A DNA stretch of 64,000 nucleotides from Oxytricha trifallax (lineage: Eukaryota > Ciliophora > Spirotrichea > Sporadotrichida > Oxytrichidae). The DNA lies in the NCBI GenBank assembly GCA_000711775.1, contig ARYC01000292.1, positions 124,001 through 188,000 of the forward strand. The letters are read 5' to 3'. The notes under the pieces are model-generated. The model was not told where the DNA came from. It did not search any database and was given only the letters and a program-made list of their open reading frames with translations. Position numbers and translations under genes: made by a program. The stretch's first letter is position 1. Each line of letters opens with the position of its first letter. Below are positions 1-11,886 of this stretch, in pieces.

Positions 1-3000
1 CTTTTCTTATGAATTTATGTTAGTTTATAAAAAGAAAAAGTGCAAACAAAATTTATTAAGTGTTCAAGAATTAAAATTATGATATAAATATGGTAGTAAA
101 TACAACAAGTAACAATTGAATCAAGTTATTTGGATATCGCTGGCAGGAATAAAAAATTAGAATTGTCGTTTCTTCACATCTCGCAGAGTTCTAGGCATTT
201 GAAGTTAAATTATGTAGATTTATGATCCAGTATGTTTAAAATGGCATTTTAGGGTATTCGAGGCATCGAGAGAGACGACCTGAAATTAAGCAAATCCACT
301 AATTTTGGGGTCTTGAGAAAGTGTGTAACACTGGAACACAAGATAAATTGCCTCAGTAATAAAATATTGAGTAGTGAAATTGAAGATTTTGGTCTTTTTG
401 CATATTTGATCAGAGCCAAACTTTCCCGTTAAAATTCAACTTCAAATTATTTTTTTCAATAATCTCCCGAAGATAAGATTCTGGGTATTTGGACATCGCT
501 GAAGATGAACACAATAGTAGAATTGTCGTATCTTCACATCACGCAGAGTTAAAGGCATTCAAAGTTTAATTATGTATATTTATGATCCAGTAAGTTAAAC
601 ATGGCATTTAAGGGTTTTCGAGTCATCGAGAGATGGTCTCTTAAATTCTTGAGATGACCTGGAATTATGTAAACACTCTAATTTTGGATTTCTGAGCTAG
701 TGTGAATCTCCTGAACACAAGATTTTCAAAAGTTATGGAGGGATTATTTTGTTAATTTTGGAATTTTTGAGAATTTTATTAAGACCAAAACCTTTCCCGT
801 TATAATTCAATTTTAATATTATTTTTTCAATAAACTCCTGAAGAAAATGATTCTGGTCATTTTAACATCGCTGAACACGAATACAATATTAGAACTGTCG
901 TTTCATCACATCACGCAGAGTTATAGGCATCTAAAGTGTTCGAGGCATTTGCAGATGGTCTGGGAAATTCATGAGATGACCTGATATTAAGCAAACCCAC
1001 TCACTAATTTTGGGCTCATGAGCAAGAAAGCAACACTGGAACAAAAGATTTTTCAAAAGTTATGGAAGTATTATTTTGTAAATTTTCTATTTTCTGAGGT
1101 TTTGTTCAAGACCGAAACATTTCCCGTAACAATTCAACTTCAAATTTATTATTTTAAAAAGCTCCAGTAAATAATGAATCTGGTCATTGGACATCGCTGA
1201 ACACGTACACAAAATTAGAATTTCAATATCTTCTAAACGAGCAAAGTTATAACCATTTAAAGTCTTCTATTATGGATTGTATCATAAAAAGAATATAAAT
1301 ATGTGTTTCTTTTTTTAAATAGTGAACTAACAAGTCCTCGATCGAAAGAACAGCGAGATTTTCATTTTGGTTTATTTAATATATAAGATTTATAATCATC
1401 ATTTTGGTCGATTCGACCTAGCTGAGCATGAATGTGAGATCATAATTGATTAATATTCAAAACTCGCAAAGTTAAAACTACGTAAAGTTTGCATGATCGT
1501 ATTAATTAGAATGTAATTTTAGTGATTTCAATATTAATTCTTTAAAAAATTAGTATAAATTAATTAAATTGAGTACTCGACAATTTCAAAAAGGATAATA
1601 AAGTGGTATAAAGAATAGCCAAAAAATATCAATTTTTCTATTTATTTCGGCCTCGCTGGACACGGTTATAAATTCAGATTTGATTTATCTTCAAAACTCT
1701 CAAATATACAGGCATTTGAATTTTTAATTTAGGAATTGATGAGTGAGTATGTTAAATAGTGATTTTTAGGGTTTTCAAGGCAAGGAGAGAGGGTCACGGA
1801 AATTCATGAGATGACCTGAAATTAAGCAAACCCACTAATTTTAGGCTCCTGAGCAAGAGTGTAACAACGGAACACAAAATAAATTGCCATTTTCAAAAAT
1901 TATGTAGGGATTATTTTGTTAATTTTCTGAGAATTTGTTCAAGCTTGAATACTTTCCCGTTACAATTCAACTTTAAATTTATTTTTTCAATAAACTCCCG
2001 AAGATAATGATTTTGGTCATTTGGACATCGATGAACACGAATTCAAAATTAGATTTGCCGTATCTTCTTATCACGCAAAGTTATAGGTTTTTTAAGTTAA
2101 ATTATGTAAATTTATGATCCAGTATGTTAACCATGGCTTTTTAGGGTTTTCGAGACATATAGAGAGGGTCAAGGAAATTCATGTGATTAACTGGAATTTA
2201 CCAAATCCACTAATTTTAAGTTCCTCAGCAAGAGTATAACAACGGAACATAAGATATATGGACATTTACATAAGTTATGAAGTGGTGAAATTACCGATTT
2301 ATTACTTTATATAAAATTTGTCCAGTGCAAAATTTTTTCCCGTCTCACGAATACTCGAAATCAATAATTCTTTTCAATTACATCGCTGAACACGAATACA
2401 AAATTAGAATTGAAGTATCATCACATCACGTAGAGTTAAAGGATTTTTTTAAAGTTTTGGTAATTAAATTTAATGTCCAGTATGTTAAAGATGGCATTTT
2501 AGGTTTTCGAGGCATCGAGAGAGGGTCATTGAAATTCATTATATGACCTGAAATTAAGTAAACCCACTCATTTTTGCCTCCTGAACAATTTTGTAACATG
2601 GAACACAAGATATATAGCCTCAGTAATAAAATATGGAGGGGTGAAATTATAGATAATAGTCTTTTTTAAAAAAATTTGCTCTGTGCCGAACCTTTCCCAT
2701 TACAATTCAACTTCAAATTTATTTTTTCAATAAACTACGGAAGATAATTATTCTGGTCATTTGGACATCGATGAAAACGAATTCAAAATAAGAATTGTCA
2801 TATCTTCAAAACGCGCAAAGTTAAAACCTTTTGAAGTTTGTTTAATCGTATTAATAAGAATTGGCTTTTATTGATTTCCATATTAATTCTTTTTAAAAAT
2901 TGTAAAAATTAAATTAATTAAGTACTGAACAATTTCTAACAAGACATATAAGTGTTAAATAAAATTCCCAGAAAATATCGATTCTGGTAAATTAGGCCTC

Positions 3001-3010
3001 GCTGAGCACG
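1..3010. repeat. Degenerate ~365-bp tandem satellite
   Basis: About nine imperfect units follow one another. Each has a block like TTGTCGTATCTTCACATCAC followed by GCAGAGTT, then TATGATCCAGTA, a TTTTCGAGGCATCGAGAGAG block and CTTTCCCGTTACAATTCAA. The first block recurs near 161, 521, 892, 1218, 1441, 1679, 2052, 2408 and 2793, giving full units of about 360-385 bp and some shorter, internally deleted ones. Units diverge a lot from one another, so the array is old. A ~380-bp satellite is known in Oxytricha germline DNA; identity with it is my inference. The array continues past the left edge. Short ORFs inside it have no coding character. Confidence 0.85.
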
Positions 3011-4559
3011 ATGAGCAACTAATAGATTATGACAATACTTAATAGATTATAACATTTATGGATATTCTTAGAGTCCATAAATCAAAGTTTGTTCAACAAA
3101 AAATTAATGATTATAATTGGAAAGTTTTGTTTAACGATCCTTATTCTTCGAATTTTCATTGCATAGTAGAAATTTTACTCAAATTAATAAAAATTATAAG
3201 AAATAAGTTGGCAAATGCAACTTTCAATTCTATAACTGATAGCATATAGAAATATTAATAGAGACTATTTATAAAATTGAGAAATCATTAATTTAAAAGG
3301 TGATAGGCAGCAATTTTAGTTTTTAATAGAAGATTATATTTAATAGAATGAATCATGAGTCAAATTAATTGATTTAGGAATTGATTAATGAAGCTAATTT
3401 AATTCATATATTAAATTTTAATCTTTATCACTCTCGCTTGCTTTATCTCTTCTGCATCAGACTCATAAACTTTCCGCATTTCAACATTAGTTGGTTAGTT
3501 ATAAGACTTTTGCAATCCAAATGTTTTGCTTTTTTTGTAGATTATCTCTTTGATTTTGACTAAGTTTTAAGATATGAGATCCCTCTGCATTTTTTTCCTT
3601 AAAAAAAATATTAAAACAATTTATAAAATATTACTTGAAAAAAAGGGCTCCTATTGTATCATTTTTTAAATTTCATCTCTAATTACAATTGCTTATCGCT
3701 AATTTTCATTTGATTCTTGTTGATTCCTTTATTACTTTTGTCCTTTTATTAAACCTTCAAGATATTTAGTTGATATAGTTCCAACAATATTGAAAAAAAA
3801 TTATCTTTCAGGAACATGGTTTTAATCATCATAATAATTTAGGTGTCTTATGAGATTGCAAACTTTTCTTCGTTTAATATATTTTCAATTTTAAGTTCGG
3901 GATAGTGCGGGACGTTAATATGAAATATGTCTTTTTATTTAATTAGTATTTTAGATCCCTAAAGATAGTCTTTAAAAATCGTATTAAGGTATTCTTGTAC
4001 TAAGGCAAGCATAATCCTTCTAATTCATAATTAAAGATAAATAAATTCACTATGGTATTTTAAATAGTGATACCAGTTTTACTTTGAAACTAATCGTCCC
4101 TCAAATAATCTGGCATCTACATTTATTATATTTTCGGGCTATTTTGATTTAGATTGTTACATTCTAAACACTTATTTCATATTTTTTTTAAGTATTTTGA
4201 AAATATAATTTTAGCCAATATAAACTAATTATTTTCGATGAAAACAATTTATAGCCAATAATTATACTTATTTATTGAAACCTGAAGGCACCTTAAAGCT
4301 TCAAACAGAATTAATCAATAATATAATAAGAATCTTAAGTTTTATTCTTGAATTAGATATATTTATCATAACTATTACTGATCTTTTTATTAAATTTAGA
4401 TTATATAGTTTATCAATTAATTTGTGTATAACTAAATTAAAATTTAGTTACATATAGCTATCATATATTTATTGATAAAAAATTAAATTAAATTAAATTT
4501 TAATAATTTAGTTATAATTAAAACAGATATAACATTCAATTGCAAATATAATCATAAAA
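3011..4559. other. AT-rich spacer, nothing recognised
   Basis: Very AT-rich sequence between the satellite and the zinc-finger/kinase gene. ORFs of about 60 codons occur on the plus strand, but they have no recognisable motif and are expected by chance. No terminal repeats of a mobile element were found here. Confidence 0.5.
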
Positions 4560-5996
4560 ATGGAGAAACAAGAAGGCAGTGTCAAGCTGAAAAACTCAAA
4601 ATAACAAGCAAGAATAAATTAAAATAGAGCCAACTCTAACTTGCTCAAAGATGTTATTGAATTCTAGTTCTCAGAATTTAAATTTAAGTAATGGTGCAGT
4701 TATTTGAATTATGACCCAGAATAATAATCAAAGCCAAAATATTTAATAATTTGTGAAGAATGTGGTAGGGTATATTCAAGCAGATAATTTAGGATGTACT
4801 CAAGAAACCACAAAGTTTGCCAGAATAAATTTAAATAACTTAAGCAACATGATTAGCTGCATAATTGTTAAGTATAATTATGCTAGTTCAAAGCAACTAA
4901 TGATAGGGAGAAATTATTATAACACCTCATTGATCATAATTTACAAGAATTATAAAATTCTAGTCAAAAGCTAGAGGTAAGAATTTGGTTTTATATTTAT
5001 TATTTTTACAATTAATTTTAAGACAAATAATTGGTTGACTTTTAAGGAAGGCACACTCAAATAAGTAAATAACAGTAGTCAAACTATTTTGAGTAAATAA
5101 AAGAATCTCTTGTCCAAAAAATATCTTGTATGATTTTCCAAGATGGTATATTAGTTGATGACGAAGAACTTATCGACACAACTTTTTAAACCATAAATAA
5201 ATAACCAAATTAATATGATGAAGAATTTTATGAGAAATTATTGAATGGAAACTTATTACAAGAAATTAGAATTATAATTTAGGAGGCAGAAAAGATTAAG
5301 ATGTTGGTGGATGGTTCTTCAGCAAAAGATTTATAATTTAAAAAAGAGTAAAAGACTTACCATAACTTCGATTTTAGGCAATAAATTCAAAACAAATAAT
5401 TATATGATCAATTATGGAATGAATATAAAATGCTCAAGCATCTAAACTGTTTAAGACTACAACATCAAAATAAATTATATGGTATCAGACTTGAATAATA
5501 TGACATATCTCTAATAACAAGATCTTTTGACACTACATTAAAATATTACTTGTATAATTGAGTAAATAAAGATGTTTTAGAATTAGCAATGGGAGGACTA
5601 TTTTAAAGCATAATAGAATTACATAATAATAAAATAGTACATAGAGACATCATACCTGATAATATCCTAATTTAACTAGACACAAACTTCTAAGTTTTTA
5701 TCAAATAATATAGGCATGCAGTGAAGCGCTATGACGACTCATAAAAGAAAAAAAGATAAAAAAATAAGTACATTGACTCTCATTTAAAGGTGTCAAGTGG
5801 AAGCAAAGATTGGGATGTTTATGAGTTGACATCAATTTTACTTCAATACATTCTAGGGAATGATAAATTTGTGGAACTAACTTAAAAGAGAAAACATTTA
5901 ATCAAAAAAATGAAATATTTTATCCCGAGATCAAAGATTTTGAAAGAATTAAAGGAATTCCTTAAATAAGTTTTATATTAAATTAAACTGGTGTGA
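4560..5996 (+). pseudogene. Zinc-finger / protein-kinase-like protein, TBE 57-kDa relative, one in-frame TGA
   Basis: With TAA/TAG as Gln, one frame runs 478 codons from ATG 4560 to TGA 5994-5996, interrupted only by TGA at 5559-5561. The N-terminal third has two Cys/His finger-like motifs (CEECGRVY...NHKVC; CQVQLCQ...HLIDH). The C-terminal half is kinase-like, with catalytic loop IVHRDIIPDNILI and a later DWDVYELTSI matching the DVWALAAI segment of the TBE kinases in this window. The DFG/DFN-equivalent Asp is absent (QVFIKQYRHAV), so activity is doubtful. Domain order and length match the TBE zinc-finger kinase, but similarity is low and no C4A4 termini flank it. It may be an old TBE relic, a kinase of another transposon family, or a co-opted copy. 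The internal TGA could be a real stop separating finger and kinase parts. Confidence 0.7.
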
Positions 5997-6839
5997 CAGT
6001 AGAAAGAGTGAATGAAGTGTTTTAATTAGCTATAAATTAATCATAAATAATTAATTTAATAATTTTTAATTGAAATTGAACATATTGATTCGTAAGGTGG
6101 CTTGGGGAAATTATAAGTACTTTCATATAAAATCCGATACTAATAAAAACAAATATTTACAAATATTAATAATATAATGATTAGATTTATTAATACACAC
6201 ATATATTAAAAATTATTAGCAATCTTATACCACCATTAATAAACTGGCTATTTTCTTATCATGGTTTATAATAATTACCATTTATTTCTATACAAATATT
6301 ATTTATTTAAAATAAATTATTGTCCCAATAATATAAACGATATATTTTTATAATTATTTAGATGAATGGCAAAAATTCAATTTGCATCATATCATAATTA
6401 AATAATGACATTTTCAACTTTATGTTTAACAAAAAAATTATTCTATAGATTACAGTGTTCGCTTATCGAGATATTTCACATGAATAAATTATATTTTAAT
6501 TGTCAATCTCATTAAATTCATAATGAATCAGCAAATTTTAGCTTTTGTTTCACAAATGCAATACAAGCAATATTCTGTTATGAATAATAAGATATTATGA
6601 TTAAATATCGATAAAATACATAAAAAAATAGGAAAAATAGAGAAATTTTAATCACATTGAAATTTAATTACTTATAACTGACTTGAATTTGATAGTTTAT
6701 AAATTCACTTTGATATTATGAAGGTTGAATATAAAAATGTTAAATATTTTAGCGATATAGTTTTAAAATTTATTGATGAGAGTTTGATATATGATTTAAT
6801 ACAGATTAGGAGAGAGTAATATTGGAAATTTATTTTTGT
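5997..6839. other. AT-rich spacer, nothing recognised
   Basis: AT-rich, without recognised coding motifs, TIRs or structured repeats. It separates the zinc-finger/kinase gene from the more GC-balanced stretch that follows. Confidence 0.5.
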
Positions 6840-7260
6840 GTTCATTTGTTCAGTTACTATAGATGAACTTCATTTAATAGGGAATTTGAAGATGTTGCGT
6901 TGAATGACTGCAGAACTTACTAAGGAACTCCATATGGATTTTAGAACATGCCCATATTACCTTATTTGTTGAGAGTGCTTAGTAAATTTATATCATATTT
7001 ATCCTGTAGCAACATCATGAAAGCAAAATTAATAGAGGGAAAGCCTCCGCAGGTAGAGTTAGGCATTCCCATGTTTGCGTTATAGAAGTAGAGCTGCTAA
7101 ATCATACTTTGATTCAAACTTACAGTGGAGTTTTCTGTTAGTTTCAACGCTGGCGATGAGTGCTCTGAATGAATAATTGAAGAGGCGTTACTTGGAAATG
7201 GTTGACTTAGATTGCGTATCGCATTTTAACTACCCATAAACTGCTATCATTATTTAAAAA
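6840..7260 (+). other. Possible gene segment (MDS-like), unidentified
   Basis: Base composition rises above the flanks and short protein-like runs appear in more than one plus frame. One frame at about 6905-6980 reads ELTKELHMDFRTCPYY. Another from ATG 7018 reads MKAKLIEGKPPQVELGIPMF. A third at about 7070-7260 reads YRSRAAKSYFDSNLQWSFLL and continues to NYPQTAIIIQK before TGA. The frame changes suggest separate gene segments or a decayed gene. No family is recognised. In a spirotrich germline this is how macronuclear-destined segments separated by internal eliminated sequences look, but no macronuclear sequence is available to confirm it. Confidence 0.3.
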
Positions 7261-9147
7261 TGAGTCCTAATAATTATTATTACTAGCAAATCTCTCTCTG
7301 CAATTTCTGCAGTTGCTATAGTAGCAAAGTAGTGTAGTTGCTGGATTAGGTTCACACTAAGGGAGCAGGCTGCATTGTTTCTCTCTAATTTTAGTCAATA
7401 TATAGTCTCAATTGTGTGACCTAAAACAATCGTAATAATCTTAAATCATATTCATAGATTTCCTTTATGGATAGAAATTTTATTTAAGAAGAATACAAAT
7501 TTTAAGTTTTTGTTTTAGATACCTACCTGTGATTTTAGCTTATCATTCACTAACTTAAGAAAAAGGTCAATTGATCCTTCAGAGTCTCATACTCTTGCTT
7601 TCTCTTGATTCTGAAGCGGAATGCACTTGCTCTGTTTTGCATTGGTTTATAATAGGAAGAAAAGTTTATGATTTCCCGACCATTTTAGCATATATTATAT
7701 TAATTTATAAAATACTCACATTAAACTTAAATTGCTCAAGCCCAAAATCATTACTGTTACTTTTAATTAAATTTCAATGTAGATTAAACTTTCTCTATTT
7801 CTCCTATTTTTTATGTATTTTATCGATAATAGTTAAATTAAGTAAAAAGTTAATAGTTTTTGAATTCTTTCTATCATGCTTATGACCCATAAGAATAGTG
7901 AAGGTGTTGTAAAGTAGATCTTGTAATAAAAGGATCAGTAAAAATTTAACCTGTAAGTCTCTAAGATTATGAATGAAAATTGCATTAGGGTCTGTAGGGA
8001 CAATGATGATCTACTTAGCATAGGATTAGTCTCGTAGATGACGTGATTAAAATAATAGAGCTTTTTAACAACCTTCAGTATGCCAAGATATATTTTTAAT
8101 AATAAAATGATAGGGTCAATAAGTTAAATCTAAATATTCATTTTTAGTGGGAAATTATTTACTAAGCCTGATTAGTGTTGAGAACAAAACGGGTAATAGA
8201 ATTTATTTACTTATGATTCCCACGTGGTGGGATTGATCTGTCATATCATACTGAAATATTTCACAATCAAATTATTTAATTTGATTTAGTATTTAATAAA
8301 TGTATATACCAATGAAAATTAATTTGCAAATTCTTTTAAGAATATAATTATAAATAAATTATTAGCGGTTATAATGCAATATATAAATGTTTAAAATGGT
8401 ATTTTAAATATTTCACCACTCTTTTCAATAAAATTTTCCCTATTTAAAAAATAATTGAGTAAGGACTTAAAAATTTATGTTCGTAAAATAAAATATTTTA
8501 AATTTTCTGAATTTTAATTTCACATATTTATTATAAATTAAGTAATGTTAGTTTTTATAATTTATAAAAACATCTGAATCTTTATTAGCATTTTTATTAT
8601 TTCTTTATTAAAATTGAATTTAAATAATGAATGTTTTGAGTAATTTATCAATAATTTTACTAAATTACTTAAATTATATAGCAAGTATAAGAAATAATTT
8701 CATAATTTAAATTTTAAAAATACCCAAAACATTTATTTTTTGCAATTTATATTTGATAAAATTAAGAATTTTAATGAGTCTTTGACTTAATATGACTTAA
8801 TATGACTTAAATGGTATATCTATTGAAATAATCTACATTTTAAATTTAATAAAAAGAATATTTATTTTAGATGATATTTAATCTTAATTTGTCAATTCTT
8901 AAGAGGAATTAATGTTAGTGACATAATTTAAAAAAGTAGAGACTATAATCATTTAATCTTACTAAAATCTAATTAAATTTTTAAAACGAAGAAAATTTAT
9001 TTAAAAGTTTGCATTAAAAATGGTTGACTGCTTTAAAAATTTAAAATTATAAATTATAATTATCCATAACTTTATAAAGATATATCATTTCTCTATTGTA
9101 GATGTTCCGTTTAGATGTAAAAAAGATTCATTTCAAATTTAATTATT
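7261..9147. other. AT-rich region, no supported gene
   Basis: Mostly AT-rich intergenic or IES-like sequence. A 104-codon ORF at 7571-7885 (plus) is free of TAA, TAG and TGA and is rich in Leu/Ile/Phe, but it has no motif and no homologue I recognise. A short triplication of TATGACTTAA occurs near 8790-8810. Confidence 0.45.
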
Positions 9148-9160
9148 TGCAAATTATTTG

Positions 9161-9328
9161 TTTTAATGTTTTAGCTCGTCGTCTCGCTAGTAAGCGAGAG
9201 GGGAGGCTCAGGGGCTCCTTAGGGTCTGGATCGAGTAGTGTAGTAGAATGGGTGTCCGGCTGGACCGGCTTGGCATCTCCAGGCTCTTGAGTCTAGTCGC
9301 TAGAGCGACCTCTCCCTCTTAGTCACTA
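9161..9328. other. GC-rich hairpin-rich insert between 13-bp direct repeats
   Basis: A 168-bp segment, GC-rich from about 9175, is bounded by TGCAAATTATTTG at 9148-9160 and 9329-9341. Inside are perfect short stems: CTCGCT-AGTA-AGCGAG, GTCC-GGCT-GGAC and TCGCT-AG-AGCGA. The surrounding DNA is very AT-rich. The direct repeats could be a target duplication or an MDS/IES pointer pair. The GC-rich insert is the opposite of a normal IES, which favours a small mobile or structured-RNA element. No open frame of note and no tRNA or rRNA signature. Confidence 0.55.
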
Positions 9329-9341
9329 TGCAAATTATTTG

Positions 9342-10337
9342 ATATTTTAAATATAAATGACTGAATTAACTGTCCTTAAAACATATACATTGATTTATCA
9401 TAGGCATTAATAATTTTATTTCAATTTTTTATTATTTTAATTTGTTTCAAATATATATTTATTCTTAAGTATGATCAATTTAGTTTAATTTATATATTCA
9501 GGCTTTCATTTTAAAAAATAATAAAGCTATTAAATATTAATTTTCTTTTCATTCCGTTTTTCTTATCTGAATTAATACTCAAAATATGATAATTTTATAA
9601 CTCATTTCTCATGAAGTCAATTAAATTTAAATATATAAGAAAATAAGAATAATATTATTTGAAAAGTATTATTTAAAATTGCATATACATATCATCTTTA
9701 ATTTACTCAAATTTAATACAATTTTGATAATTATTATATTTAAAGCTATCATATGTAATTTTCAATATAGAGCAATATCATTATATCTAAATCGAAAACA
9801 CAAGCTCTCATGTTATTTCATGATACTTTTTTAAGTATTATATAAATTTACTAATTTCAAATTAAAAATTACAGCTTATATTAGTAGATATAATTGAATA
9901 CATATTGCAACACCTAATAAATTCTGCGAGATCAAATGTATTGAATCACTGGTAAAAACAAATCACTCATCAACTTAACATATGTCAGACGATAAAAGCC
10001 TTTTTAGTAAAAAATATACGAATAAGCCAACAGATAAATATTGATAAATCTTGACTAATTTATTGGGGCAATTATATCATAAAATAATCAATGAATGATA
10101 TTAAAAATGTTTATGATAAATTATAGTAAAATTGTTAAATTATCGAATTTACTTTCTCAATATAAACAGTTAATAAATCACTAAAAATAAAATAGAATCT
10201 TATTAGTTTATAAAGTAATAAAAAACATCTTTAATTGTTAATTTCATTCAAGAGTCAACTCCTAATAATATAGTGTTTATTCTCTTTTTTATATAAATAA
10301 ATATATGTGTATAATTTTACAAAAGAAAAAATACAAT
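9342..10337. other. AT-rich spacer, nothing recognised
   Basis: Uniformly AT-rich, with no coding signal, hairpin element or ordered repeat that I could find. Confidence 0.5.
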
Positions 10338-10345
10338 AGTTATTT

Positions 10346-11878
10346 GTTCTCACCGACACCCCTACCCCTCCCCTACCCCTTGCACACCGACACCCCTACC
10401 CTCCACCCCACCCCTACCCCTCCCCTACCCCCCCCATAAAATATGCCATTTTATATGAAAAAAATTAGTCCCACAGTCTGAATCTAATTCCATCATGACA
10501 TCTCAGTTTCATGACATCTTATATTTAAAAAATCATTAACAATTTTTCAAAATTTTTTCTCATATTTTTAGTCTCAAAAACAATAAAAAATTTTATTTTT
10601 GGTATTTTGCACTACATTCGCCACATTATTTTAACATACTCACATAGGAAAATAATTATTATTATATTTTTTTTAATCAACAATATAATTTATTTCCAAT
10701 TATTTTTAGAGGCATAACATCCATAAATTTAACTGCATAAATATTATTCTCTTTAATCTTTATCATTCAAAATATTTCCTAAAACTACTGTGACTAATTT
10801 ATTATTTAATGGATGCACAGTTACATTTTCAAAATAAAAATTAATTCTATTTCATATTTAGGTATTTAAAAACAACTGTTGTTATTAGATCAAAACAAAT
10901 ATATTTTCATTATGCATTACTTTCCTAGTTTAAGTTTAATCAAATATAAGTTTATATTGTGAAATGATAATGTATTATTTTCCTATATTTAATCGATATA
11001 TAAATATGTAGAATATATTTATTAAATAAACTTAAGTTTCAATAACTTTTCAATGGTCAAGATGCATAAAAGAATAATTAAATTATTTTAATTTTCTCTG
11101 CTAAAAACATACTAACTTTTAATTTATAATATCTTGCATAAAATAATTACTAAATCTTTCCATCTTTACTGCCATCATTTAATTCTAAATATATTCCAAT
11201 TACATAATTAATAGTTGTACGTATAAGTAAATATAAATAAACATGTGAAACTAATGTATTTTTTAATTTTTTTGAAGCTCAATTATTAAAAAATACAAAT
11301 CTTAGCAAATAATTTATTTTATTTAAATAACCTCCTAATATTTATCAATATATAAATATTATTAATAAATAATAGCTTTATAGCAAATAAAACAGTTTGA
11401 AAAATATAATTTTTTTTAATTATAAGTATTAAATTTAAAATGTAACTGTGCATCCATTAAATAATAAATTAGTCACAGTAGTTTTAGGAAATATGTTGAA
11501 TGATAAAGATTAAAGAGAATAATATTTATGCAGTTAAATTTATGTATGTTATGCCTCTAAAAATAATTGGAAATAAATTATATTGTTAATTAAAAAAAAT
11601 ATAATAATAATTATTTTCCTATGTGAGTATGTTAAAATAATGTGGCGAATGTAGTGCAAAATACCAAAAATAAAATTTTTTATTGTTTTTGAGACTAAAA
11701 ATATGAGAAAAAATTTTGAAAAATTGTTAATGATTTTTTAAATATAAGATGTCATGAAACTGAGATGTCATGATGGAATTAGATTCAGACTGTGGGACTA
11801 ATTTTTTTCATATAAAATGGCATATTTTATGGGGGGGGTAGGGGAGGGGTAGGGGTGGGGTAGGGGGGTAGGGGGTAC
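10346..11878. mobile_element. Non-coding inverted-repeat element with C-rich (CCCCTACCCC) ends, 8-bp TSD
   Basis: The perfect 8-bp direct repeat AGTTATTT lies at 10338-10345 and 11879-11886. Inverted arms of roughly 440-490 bp run inward (left to ~10834, right from ~11437). The outer ~90 bp of the left arm is runs of CCCCTACCCC / CCCCTCCCC, mirrored by GGGGTAGGGG on the right. Inside these the arms match almost base for base (for example ATAAAATATGCCATTTTATA against its complement). The ~600-bp centre is AT-rich and non-coding, so this is a non-autonomous element. The left terminus GTTCTCACCGA resembles the terminus GTTCTAACCGAG of the element at 22130-22565, so they are one family. Confidence 0.88.
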
Positions 11879-11886
11879 AGTTATTT

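Noticed and set aside
7571..7885. 104-codon hydrophobic ORF
   Set aside because: Open under the standard code but without motif, regular membrane-segment pattern or recognised relative; recorded only as part of the AT-rich region.
9102..9290. 62-codon ORF across the GC-rich insert
   Set aside because: It crosses the direct repeat and the hairpins and changes composition abruptly; no protein character.
9161..9328. tRNA or other known small RNA gene in the GC-rich insert
   Set aside because: No cloverleaf, T-loop consensus or acceptor pairing was found; the stems are short separate palindromes.
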